A DNA stretch of 64,000 bases. Source: Oscillatoriales cyanobacterium (lineage in GTDB: Bacteria > Cyanobacteriota > Cyanobacteriia > Cyanobacteriales > Microcoleaceae). The stretch lies in the NCBI GenBank assembly GCA_004293365.1, contig RDYN01000023.1:1-64000 (forward strand). Reading direction: 5' to 3'. Of this stretch, positions 47,202-55,195 are shown piece after piece (position 1 is the stretch's first letter; the number at the start of each line of letters is the position of its first letter). The translations under genes and the position numbers were made by a program. The notes under the pieces were generated by a model that was given only the letters and a program-made list of their open reading frames with translations, made no database searches and was not told the DNA's origin.

Positions 47202-47245
47202 CGGCGGTTGAAACCGCGTCTATACAAACGAAGTCTGCCTCCGCA
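47202..47245. repeat. Fragment of the GGCGGTTGAAACCGC MITE family
   Basis: TCGGCGGTTGAAACCGCGTC then TATACAAACGAAGTCTGCC, matching one arm of 18622-18752. It lies upstream of the exporter permease in a 270-base gap that otherwise shows nothing. Confidence 0.55.
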
Positions 47246-47343
47246 GACTGAAGAAAATAAGAGACAAAATTGCAAAAGTCTTTTTAATCAATTTTTTGAG
47301 CGGGACTATAGCCCATCCTAGCTATTTTTGCTAGAGGTCTACT

Positions 47344-47883
47344 TTAGCCGATCGCCTGACTCACTGCTGAACGTATCGCCAGTTTTTGCTCGTCGTCGTA
47401 GCCCCACCGCTCAAAAAATTCCTCGTACTCGCCGCTAGCATTCTGCAAACTTTCCAGCATTTCGGACGCTACAGCTTTACAGGCGGGCATTTGCAGGATT
47501 TGAATCAAATTGTGCGATCGCCCCTGCACTCTAGCAGAACCCGCGGCTCTTTCCTCGCTTTGATGGCGCGAATGATAGACAACCATCGCCGACGACATCG
47601 CTAAATTTTTCACCAGCAGTTCTGCTACGATCTCAGGAGCCGATCGCAGCGCCTCGATAACTCCTGGTGACGGCAGATCTGCCACCTGTGCATCACCCGT
47701 CAGATAGGTAACAAAAAACCCCCGAGCACCGTTCTGTGTTTTCACCAGAGAGGCCACTGCTTGCTCGATCAGAGCCTCTGAAAGTCGATCGGCCTCAATT
47801 TCGGCCAACAAAGATTGAGTCAGCTCGATCGCCCCCTCAAAAGTTATGCTTTCCGAGGCTAATAAAGAAGATGGAATACTCAT
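47344..47883 (-). CDS. Conserved cyanobacterial protein of unknown function
   Basis: The frame opens at 47928, but ATG 47883 (MSIPSSLLASESITFEGAIE) looks the more natural start and gives 179 residues. It is soluble, helical and alanine-rich (IELTQSLLAEIEADRLSEAL, EIVAELLVKNLAMSSAMVVY, AVASEMLESLQNASGEYEEF). No cysteine pair, metal site or nucleotide motif is visible. I think it belongs to a cyanobacteria-specific family but cannot name it. It diverges from ruvB with about 70 bases between the starts. Confidence 0.65.
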   Translation of the reverse strand: MSIPSSLLASESITFEGAIELTQSLLAEIEADRLSEALIEQAVASLVKTQNGARGFFVTYLTGDAQVADLPSPGVIEALRSAPEIVAELLVKNLAMSSAMVVYHSRHQSEERAAGSARVQGRSHNLIQILQMPACKAVASEMLESLQNASGEYEEFFERWGYDDEQKLAIRSAVSQAIG

Positions 47884-47954
47884 AGCGAACTCAATACTGG
47901 TAATGATTCCGCTCACAATTGTAAACAATTCCCATTGCCCGATCGCAAATAACT

Positions 47955-49055
47955 ATGGCAATTATCTCCTCCAAACAACAACCACCCGACCCAAATCTAC
48001 CCGAAGACATAGCCCCGGCCCCCCGGAAAAAAGCCGCCAAACCCCAGACGGAATCGCTACTAGAATCGCAAGAACTACCCGACGAAATCAACAACAAACA
48101 AGAAGACAAAATCCGGCCCCAGCGGTTAGCTGAATACATCGGGCAAAAAGACTTGAGAGAAGTTTTGGCGATCGCAATTGCAGCAGCCAAATCCCGCGGC
48201 GAACCGATGGATCACCTGTTACTGTACGGGCCACCGGGATTGGGCAAAACCACAATGTCGCTAATTCTAGCAGCAGAAATGGAAGTAGAATGCAAAATTA
48301 CCACCGCCCCCGCCCTAGAAAAACCGCGAGATATTGTCGGATTGCTCGTCAGCCTCAAAGCAGGCGACGTGCTGTTTATCGACGAAATTCACCGCTTATC
48401 TAAAGTTACCGAAGAAATCCTCTATCCAGCGATGGAAGACTGCCGGTTAGATATTACGATCGGTCAAGGAAAAAGCGCCAAAATCCGCAGCATTCCGCTG
48501 AAACCCTTTACCTTAGTAGGCGCAACCACAAAAGTTGGATCGCTGACATCTCCATTGCGCGATCGCTTCGGCTTGATCCAAAGACTGCGCTACTACGAAA
48601 TAGACGAACTGAGTCAAATTGTCCAAAGGAGCGCCCAAGTTCTCGACACTAAAATTACCCCAGAAGGAGCCGAAGAAATTGCCCGCCGCGCTCGCGGAAC
48701 ACCCCGCATTGCCAACCGCTTGCTGCGCCGAGTCAGAGACTACAGCGAAGTCAAAAAATTAAAGCCAATCAATGCCGAAGTTGCCTCCATCGCCCTCGAA
48801 TTGTTCAACGTCGATCCGCTAGGTTTGGATTGGACAGATCGGTCTCTTTTGACAGCAATGATCGAAAACTTTAACGGCGGCCCGGTGGGTTTAGAAACCC
48901 TCGCAGCTTCTACAGGAGAAGACACTCAAACAATTGAAGATGTGTACGAACCTTATTTAATGCAAATCGGATTTTTGCAGCGAACAAGTCGGGGCAGAAT
49001 TGCCACAGCGGCTGCTTGGAAACACCTAGGTTTTGTCTCACCTAAATTATTGTAA
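47955..49055 (+). CDS. ruvB: Holliday junction branch migration ATPase RuvB
   Basis: A 366-residue RuvB with the N-terminal extension of about 50 residues common in cyanobacteria ([20 protein letters not shown]). AAA+ motifs: Walker [19 protein letters not shown], Walker [13 protein letters not shown], sensor [21 protein letters not shown], sensor [21 protein letters not shown]. The C-terminal winged helix ends [20 protein letters not shown]. Works with RuvA and a resolvase in recombination repair. Confidence 0.97.
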   Translation: MAIISSKQQPPDPNLPEDIAPAPRKKAAKPQTESLLESQELPDEINNKQEDKIRPQRLAEYIGQKDLREVLAIAIAAAKSRGEPMDHLLLYGPPGLGKTTMSLILAAEMEVECKITTAPALEKPRDIVGLLVSLKAGDVLFIDEIHRLSKVTEEILYPAMEDCRLDITIGQGKSAKIRSIPLKPFTLVGATTKVGSLTSPLRDRFGLIQRLRYYEIDELSQIVQRSAQVLDTKITPEGAEEIARRARGTPRIANRLLRRVRDYSEVKKLKPINAEVASIALELFNVDPLGLDWTDRSLLTAMIENFNGGPVGLETLAASTGEDTQTIEDVYEPYLMQIGFLQRTSRGRIATAAAWKHLGFVSPKLL

Positions 49056-49284
49056 CTTGTACGCTCTCGCTTCTTCGCGTTGCCAAAAAAAATCAAGCAA
49101 TTAAAACTGTGGACGATTTAAAAACTCCTTCATGAGAGGATGCCGTTTAACAAAACCTAGAACACCGAGGAAGCTATCTATGAGGGCGCTAGCAAGAGGC
49201 GATCGGTGAGTTCAAAAAGGTGGGAAGTTAGCTACACTATACTAAAGCCAATTGCTTTTTCAACTCATTTCCCAATAGCTACCT

Positions 49285-49497
49285 ATGCAAATCACCTTGA
49301 ATCTTGACGAATCTCTTCTCAACGAAGCCCTGCTACTCACCAATCTCACCGCTCGAGAAGAACTGATTAAACTCGCTTTACAAGAACTTGTGCGATCGCG
49401 CCGCAAGAAAAACCTGCTAGACCTCGCGGGACAAATTCAGTTTGCTCCAGACTTCGACCACAAAGCCCTGCGCGAAACTCGTCATGTTGTTGATTGA
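49285..49497 (+). CDS. vapB: VapB-type antitoxin
   Basis: A 70-residue protein. The N-terminus MQITLNLDESLLNEALLLTN is the ribbon-helix-helix DNA-binding module of VapB antitoxins, followed by AREELIKLALQELVRSRRKK and a toxin-binding tail LDLAGQIQFAPDFDHKALRE. Its last codons overlap the start of vapC (ATG 49484). A TATACT -10 box lies about 50 bases upstream. Since the toxin gene is broken by a TnpB element, this antitoxin is probably an orphan. Confidence 0.85.
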   Translation: MQITLNLDESLLNEALLLTNLTAREELIKLALQELVRSRRKKNLLDLAGQIQFAPDFDHKALRETRHVVD

Positions 49498-49599
49498 TAC
49501 ATCCGTTTGGATCGGCGTCTTCCGCGATCGTAGCGGTCAAGTTCGCCAACAGCTTGAAACTCCGATCGGCGATCGTGAAGTTTTCCTCATCCGACTTAC

Positions 49600-50948
49600 C
49601 AAAAAAATGGGGTTTAAAGCCTCGCCCTTTTAGGGCGACTTTAATTAGTCCCTGCTATAATATTATCGTAGGCATCAACGATAAAATGATTATCTACGAA
49701 AGCAAATTAGAAGGAACACAAAATCAGTATGAAAAGCTGGATGCAGCTATTCGTACTGGTCGTTTTGTGCGTAATTCTATCATTCGTGCTTGGATGGATA
49801 ATCAAATTAAAAGCCGCAATGAGGCTTATGCCTACTGCAAAACGCTAGCCGATCATCCAGAATTCCCTTGGGCTAAGCAATTAAACTCTCAAGCCCGACA
49901 AGCTCACGTTGAAAGAGCATGGGCATCAATCGAGCGGTTTTATCGGAACTGCAAAGCTAAAGTCCCAGGGAAAAAAGGTTTCCCTAAATTCCGCAAATCC
50001 CAAGTTAGAGACTCTGTAGAGTACAAAGTAACGGGTTGGAAACTTTCAGAAGATAGACGGCATCTAACTTTCACCGATGGGTTTCAAGCTGGGACTTTTA
50101 AACTTTGGGGAAGTCGAAACTTGCATTTCTCTCAACTCAACCAAATCAAAAGGGTTCGAGTAGTTAGAAGACACGACGGCTATTATGCACAGTTTTTAAT
50201 CGACCACAAAAGGGAGGAAAAGAAAGAATTAACAGGCAGACAAATAGGACTAGACGTAGGTTTAAATCATTTCTACACCGATAGTTTTGGTGAAAAAATA
50301 GACAACCCGAGATTTTTGAGAAAAGACGAACGTAGGATTAAAAAGCTACAGCGTCGTCTATCTAAAACTCAAAAGGGAAGTAAGAAGAGAGTCCAAGCTA
50401 GAAATAAATTAGGTAGAGCGCATCTCAAGGTATCGCGCAGACGTAACGATTGGGTATGTAAATTAGCCCAGCGCGTCATACGGTTTAACGACTTAGTAGC
50501 GATTGAGAACCTAAAAGTGCGTAACATGATTAAAAACCACTATCTAGCTAAATCAATATCTGATGCTGCATGGTATCGTTTCCGAGAGTGGTTAGAATAT
50601 TTTGGTGTAGTTTATGGTGTCCCCGTGATCGCTGTTAATCCAAGCTATACAAGCCAGAATTGTTCTAATTGCGGACAAAAAGTAGTGAAAACTTTAAGTA
50701 CCCGAACTCACAAGTGTCCGCACTGTGGCTATATCGCAGATCGAGACGAAAACGCAGCCATCAACATTCTTAAATTTGCTTTTAAACAATCAGCAACTAC
50801 CGTGGGGCGCACGGAATGTGAAGTCTCTGGAGAGATTCCCCTCTGCTTGGTTTTGGAAGCAGAAAAAAGTAAGGGAACTCCGCGAAAGAGAAAACCTAAA
50901 TAGTGATATTTAGAATCCCCGTCCCTTTTAGGGCGGGGAGTACGTCAA
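49600..50948 (+). mobile_element. IS200/IS605-superfamily TnpB-only element inserted in vapC
   Basis: Limits are set by the two halves of vapC. The left end follows CTTAC, compatible with the TTAC target of IS608-like elements, and holds a hairpin CGCCCTTTTAGGGCG (49624-49640). The right end holds CCCCGTCCCTTTTAGGGCGG (50917-50936) and finishes near GTACGTCAA. There is no tnpA. The loss of about 60 bases of vapC at the junction means the insertion was imprecise or a deletion followed. Confidence 0.85.
49686..50903 (+). CDS. tnpB: TnpB RNA-guided endonuclease family protein
   Basis: A 405-residue TnpB from ATG 49686 (MIIYESKLEGTQNQYEKLDA); longer readings merely translate the vapC remnant. 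A TATAAT sequence lies about 30 bases upstream. RuvC acidic residues: LDVGLNHFYTDS (Asp), VAIENLKVRNM (Glu), DRDENAAINIL (Asp). Zinc ribbon: CSNCGQKVV...CPHCGY. The central DNA/RNA-binding region (RRIKKLQRRLSKTQKGSKKR) is basic. It differs clearly from the TnpB at 20293 in sequence and in element ends, so two families are present. The omega-RNA would come from 3' of the gene through the right end. Confidence 0.93.
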   Translation: MIIYESKLEGTQNQYEKLDAAIRTGRFVRNSIIRAWMDNQIKSRNEAYAYCKTLADHPEFPWAKQLNSQARQAHVERAWASIERFYRNCKAKVPGKKGFPKFRKSQVRDSVEYKVTGWKLSEDRRHLTFTDGFQAGTFKLWGSRNLHFSQLNQIKRVRVVRRHDGYYAQFLIDHKREEKKELTGRQIGLDVGLNHFYTDSFGEKIDNPRFLRKDERRIKKLQRRLSKTQKGSKKRVQARNKLGRAHLKVSRRRNDWVCKLAQRVIRFNDLVAIENLKVRNMIKNHYLAKSISDAAWYRFREWLEYFGVVYGVPVIAVNPSYTSQNCSNCGQKVVKTLSTRTHKCPHCGYIADRDENAAINILKFAFKQSATTVGRTECEVSGEIPLCLVLEAEKSKGTPRKRKPK

Positions 50949-51259
50949 CTCGAAACACAAGATTACGTTGAACTCACAATTCATTCTTGGCAAGCGGCGG
51001 CCCGCATTTACTATGACTTGCGCCGCCAAGGGCTTACCGTTCGCAGCCCCATCGATTGCTGTATTGCTCAAGTCGCACTGGAAAACAATTTACTTTTGAT
51101 TCACAACGATCGCGACTTTGAAACCATTGCCCAAGTGCGATCGCTCCAACACCTTCGCTTTCAACCTTGAGTCTTTCCTGCAAAATACCAATGAGCAACT
51201 GCTGCTTGAAGAGTGCTGGGCAGCAACCTACTCGATCCCTGGCTCATAATAATCAATCA

Positions 51260-52384
51260 TCAACTATCCGCAGCCAGCCGCAACTCCCGCAAAATCTTTT
51301 CTCGATCGCGCGCAATTTTTATAGCAGTTTCCCAAGTAAAAGTAAAAGATTGAAAAGAATCAGAATCAATCCGATCTTCATCCAAATCCACAATCACCTG
51401 CTTAAAAATCTCAAATAACTCTTCTTGCAATAAATCAATTTCATCCAAAGTTTTAGCTTGGCGAATTTTTTGAATCAAACTTAAAATAGCCAAATTAAAC
51501 TGATCTGCTTGATTCTTTTGTTTCTCTAAAAAGCGCGAGCGCAACTGCCAAAGCCAAGACACAAAAAGCGTTACGATTGACAATGATAAACCCAGAAAAT
51601 CAGAATTAGCAACCCAAAAATCCGGCTTTTCGCGATCGTAATAAGCCTGAGCGCCCTCATGTAGGGGCAAAGCCAAACCCCCATTTCCTCCAGGCTGACT
51701 AATCATTGCCGCCAGCGAATTAGCAGCTACCAAATTGCGGCGGTACTCGAACAAAATTCGCGTAATTTCCCGCACGATCTCCGGATCGACATCCTTCCGG
51801 GCCAACAGAGTAGCCTGCACTCCCACGGTCGCCAAATCTGCATCGGGAACAGCCGGATCGGCTTTGTAAGTACCCTTAGGAATCATATCGGCTTCCAAAT
51901 AAGGCAACTTTATTTTCATGGCAGATCCTTGGTCGATCTGTACTAGCTTTCCCTGCGTATTTTGCAGCAAGTTTCTAACCAGATCGCTGCCGGGAGGCAG
52001 TACCCTGAAAATAGCATCAACCTCCCCATTACTAAATAATTTACTAGCCTCTGTCCAAGAATTTGGAGTAAACATAAAATCGGTTTCTTTTAAACCATAA
52101 TGTTCGCTCATCAACCAAAAAGAACTGTAAGAACCACTGCCTCTTGCCATCAGTGCAATATGTTTGCCTTTTAAATCCGAAATACTTTTAATTCCCGACT
52201 GTTCGGAAACAATTAAATGAAAAACTTCCTTAAACAACGAAGCTATTACCCGAGCAGAAGGTACCGCAGCCGTATCGTTTTGTACGATCGCTAACTGAGC
52301 CTCATTCGACTCAAGCTTCCGCATATTTTCCTCAGCACCTTGAGTTTCAATAACTTGAATGCGGATGCGCGGATTGTGTTTCAC
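51260..52384 (-). CDS. TAXI-type solute-binding protein, start codon missing
   Basis: From a GTG at 52384 the frame gives 374 residues, but homology clearly continues upstream in frame to about 52540: hydrophobic LLSFVLIGAFGWKL, then QLTLATGTKTGNYYPFGQAL, the true N-terminal strand of TRAP-associated extracytoplasmic (TAXI) receptors. No ATG, GTG or TTG occurs between GTG 52384 and the in-frame stop at 52553-52555. The body holds the periplasmic binding fold (LKGKHIALMARGSGSYSSFW, FTPNSWTEASKLFSNGEVDA). A C-terminal membrane helix (FLGLSLSIVTLFVSWLWQL) and a helical tail follow. The start was probably lost by mutation or repeat insertion; no TRAP permease is adjacent. Confidence 0.75.
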   Translation of the reverse strand: MKHNPRIRIQVIETQGAEENMRKLESNEAQLAIVQNDTAAVPSARVIASLFKEVFHLIVSEQSGIKSISDLKGKHIALMARGSGSYSSFWLMSEHYGLKETDFMFTPNSWTEASKLFSNGEVDAIFRVLPPGSDLVRNLLQNTQGKLVQIDQGSAMKIKLPYLEADMIPKGTYKADPAVPDADLATVGVQATLLARKDVDPEIVREITRILFEYRRNLVAANSLAAMISQPGGNGGLALPLHEGAQAYYDREKPDFWVANSDFLGLSLSIVTLFVSWLWQLRSRFLEKQKNQADQFNLAILSLIQKIRQAKTLDEIDLLQEELFEIFKQVIVDLDEDRIDSDSFQSFTFTWETAIKIARDREKILRELRLAADS

Positions 52385-52620
52385 GACGACATCAGCAAGT
52401 GCCTGTCCGAAAGGGTAATAATTCCCAGTTTTTGTTCCCGTGGCCAGTGTTAATTGATAGACTCGCTCCTTGTCTTGGTGAAGCTTCCAGCCAAAAGCTC
52501 CAATCAGGACAAAGCTTAAGAGAGCATTGAGACTCGATCGATAATGGCAAAATTACAAGTATTGTAGTTGAAAATCAAAAGAAGACTCGGGAAATTCGAC
52601 GCGCCCGATAGGGGAGGAGT

Positions 52621-52710
52621 CAATGCCCTGCGCGGGCCCCATTCCCAATGCCCCATTCCCCATTCCCTATGCCCCATTCCCCATTCCCAATTCCCCATTC
52701 CCAATTCCCC
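52621..52710. repeat. CATTCCC heptameric array touching the recN start
   Basis: CATTCCC, AATTCCC and TATGCCC units run to the base before the recN ATG. The array is open in frame with recN and leaves no room for a Shine-Dalgarno sequence. Confidence 0.9.
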
Positions 52711-54468
52711 ATGTTACTATCCCTCAGAATAGAAAACTTTGCCCTAATTGACCGCCTGGATCTAGACTTTGGCCCGAGTTTGAACGTATTTACAGGGGAA
52801 ACCGGGGCTGGAAAATCGATTATCTTAGATGCGATCGATGTAGTTTTGGGCGGGAAAGTCGATCGCCGATCGATTCGCACCGGAGCAACGCGGGCAATAT
52901 TGGAAGCTACCTTTGAATTAGACTCATCCGCCGCCAAGTGGCTCTTCGAGCAAGAAATCGAACCCATAGATGGCAATTTAGCCGTTTGCAGCCGGGAAAT
53001 TAACGTATCTAGCGGTGCTTTGCGGAGTCGATCGCGTTTGAACGGAATTCTCGTCAACCGCCAGTTAATGGAGCAACTGCGCGATCGGCTTGTGGAAATT
53101 ACGGCCCAAGGCCAAACCGTCCACCTCGGCCAAGAAACTCTCCAGCGAGAATGGCTGGATTTGTACGGTGGTAAAAAACTCACTCAAGCGCGATCGACAA
53201 CCAGCACCGCGTGGCTGGGGGCTGCCAGCGCCAAAACAGCCCTCAACCGCAGGCGTCAGTCGGAACAACAGCGGCTGCAAAGACTGGATTTGTTAGAATA
53301 CCAAGTCCGAGAACTTAGCGAAGCCCACATCGAAGACGGCGGGGAACTCGAACAGCTAGAACAAGAATCAATCCGCCTCGGCCACGTCGTCGAATTGCAG
53401 CAGCAGAGTTACCGAGTTCACCAGACCCTTTACCAAAACGACGGCGATAGCGCCTCAGCCGCCGACTTGTTGAGCAAAGCCGAGGAAATTTTAAACGACA
53501 TGGTAGTCTACGATGTCCAGTTGCAACCAATTTTAGAAATGGTCAGCGACGCCCTAGCTCAAGCCACAGAAGCCAGCAGCCAAATTAGCAGCTACGGCGA
53601 ACAATTAGAAGCAGATCCCGAAAGACTCGAAGAAGTAGAAGATCGGATTCGCGAACTCAAACAAATTTGCCGCAAATACGGGCAGCTCTCAGAAGCGATC
53701 GCCTACTACCACAGCATCCAAAACGAACTAAACGAACTTTTAGAAGGAGGCGAGTCAATGGAAGCCTTAGAACTCGCATATCAGACCGCATTAGAGCAAT
53801 TAAAAGACGCTTGCAGCCACCTCACCATCCTGCGGCGCTCCGCAGCCCTGAAACTCGAAACCCACCTCGTGGGAGAACTTAAGCCCTTAGCGATGGAAAA
53901 AGTCCAATTTCAAGTCGCAATCTCGCCCTGTAGCCCAACCGCCACCGGTGCTGACCAAATTGCCTTTTGTTTCAGCCCCAACCCGGGGGAACCGCTGCAA
54001 CCTTTGGGGGCGATCGCCTCCGGGGGAGAAATGAGCCGCTTTCTACTCGCCATCAAAGCCTGTTTTTCCCAAATAGAAAGCGCCGGCACCCTAATTTTTG
54101 ACGAAATCGATGCCGGAGTCTCCGGGAGAGTCGCCGGTGCGATCGCCAAAAAGCTCTATCAACTCTCCGACAAACACCAAGTTTTGTGCGTCACCCACCA
54201 GCCCCTAATCGCCGCCATGGCCGATTGTCATTTTCGCGTCAACAAACAGACGATCGCAGCAGAATCAAGTATCGGCGAAGCAGCCAACACCGCACCGGGC
54301 GAACGCACAGTAGTCAGAGTTGACTCCCTCAACAGCCAGCAGCGGCGCGAAGAACTCGCCCAACTCGCCAGCGGTCGATCGGCCCAGGAGGCGATCGCCT
54401 TTGCCGAATCACTGCTCGTCGAAGCCGCCGGATTGCGCCAAAGTCAGTCCGCCAAACCCTCAAATTAG
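52711..54468 (+). CDS. recN: DNA repair protein RecN
   Basis: A 585-residue SMC-like ATPase from ATG 52711 (MLLSLRIENFALIDRLDLDF); upstream in-frame ATGs lie in the repeat array. Walker A is TGETGAGKSIILDAID, the long coiled-coil arms lie at about 150-350, the ABC signature region is LGAIASGGEMSRFLLAIK and Walker B is LIFDEIDAGVSGRVAGAI. RecN holds DNA ends together during double-strand-break repair with RecA. Full length. Confidence 0.96.
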   Translation: MLLSLRIENFALIDRLDLDFGPSLNVFTGETGAGKSIILDAIDVVLGGKVDRRSIRTGATRAILEATFELDSSAAKWLFEQEIEPIDGNLAVCSREINVSSGALRSRSRLNGILVNRQLMEQLRDRLVEITAQGQTVHLGQETLQREWLDLYGGKKLTQARSTTSTAWLGAASAKTALNRRRQSEQQRLQRLDLLEYQVRELSEAHIEDGGELEQLEQESIRLGHVVELQQQSYRVHQTLYQNDGDSASAADLLSKAEEILNDMVVYDVQLQPILEMVSDALAQATEASSQISSYGEQLEADPERLEEVEDRIRELKQICRKYGQLSEAIAYYHSIQNELNELLEGGESMEALELAYQTALEQLKDACSHLTILRRSAALKLETHLVGELKPLAMEKVQFQVAISPCSPTATGADQIAFCFSPNPGEPLQPLGAIASGGEMSRFLLAIKACFSQIESAGTLIFDEIDAGVSGRVAGAIAKKLYQLSDKHQVLCVTHQPLIAAMADCHFRVNKQTIAAESSIGEAANTAPGERTVVRVDSLNSQQRREELAQLASGRSAQEAIAFAESLLVEAAGLRQSQSAKPSN

Positions 54469-55195
54469 CAGCATTGCTCCCGAATCGCCAATCAAAAATA
54501 GTGTTGTGAGTAAATCCACCTAACGTGAACTACCCACCACCAACGCTTGCGCCCATGGTGGGGGCTTCCGACTTCGACGGCGACTGCCTCACAGATGTCT
54601 TTCGACCCTCCAGGCGATCGGGGGGTCAAAAGGCGGAGTTTTCCAGAACCGGAGGTTACACTAAAAAGGACAACTGCAAATCTTACAAAAAAAGCTCACA
54701 GCCCCCTGATTTTAGTCTAGGGATTCGAGGGCATAGCAGCAAAATTGACAGAAATTCTAGTTAAAAAGCACAATTGTGTACAGAAGGGCACACATCACCA
54801 ACAAAAACTGGTGGTGTCACAATTGCCCCTAGTCCTAGAATGCCATCCCTTTTTTAGCAGTCCTGCAACACGCATTCCTGTTCCTGCGGGCAATCTCTGC
54901 GACAGGGCAAACCTACTTCAACCGGGCGCGCACAATGCCAAAATCACTTAATAAACCATTAAAACACCATTCGCAATCTCTCAAAAGATTCCAGCCATCA
55001 CACCGTGACCTTACCGTCTCCCTCGCAGTTGACCAGTAATGCCAACTGCATCTCTCTTGCCCTAGGCCCGGACTTCTGTAAACTGGGAAAAGTTTCACAC
55101 ATACTTGAGTCAGGTGCGGTCTGTCACTCAAAAGATGAACTTGCCCGCTGTCCTAGCTTAGACTAACCCTTACACTTAAGCTTCTGTAAAGGTCT
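54469..55195. other. Large gap between recN and the cyclase gene
   Basis: 727 bases without a convincing gene. It holds an orphan right end of a TnpB element (54525-54567), a possible remnant of its flank to about 54640, and a hairpin CACATCACCA/TGGTGGTGT (about 54790-54818). The region before 55196 (55085-55190) is probably the cyclase promoter; no consensus is clear. Confidence 0.5.
54525..54567 (-). repeat. Orphan right end of a TnpB-type element
   Basis: The minus strand reads AAGCCCCCACCATGGGCGCA and ends in GGTGGTGGGTAGTTCAC, the same pattern as the right end at 21579-21624 (AAGCCCAC ... GGGTAGTTGAC). No tnpB lies beside it, so it is a scar or a solo end. Confidence 0.55.

Larger units (their letters stand above)
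49484..51170 (+). pseudogene. vapC: vapC PIN-domain toxin split by a TnpB element
   Basis: The 5' part from ATG 49484 reads MLLIDTSVWIGVFRDRSGQV RQ..., the start of a PIN-domain ribonuclease with its first acidic residue. Homology ends near FLIRLT (about 49599). The 3' part resumes in frame at 50949 with LETQDYVELTIHSWQAAARI and continues through SPIDCCIAQVALENNLLLIH NDRDFETIA to TGA 51168-51170, holding the later conserved Asp residues. About 20 residues between the two parts, where the second catalytic Glu would normally lie (ELLQG-type motif), are missing. The toxin is therefore inactive. Confidence 0.88.

Noticed and set aside
52648-52710. In-frame N-terminal extension of RecN (MPHSPFPMPHSPFP...)
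   Set aside because: It is translated tandem repeat; the conserved RecN N-terminus begins at 52711.
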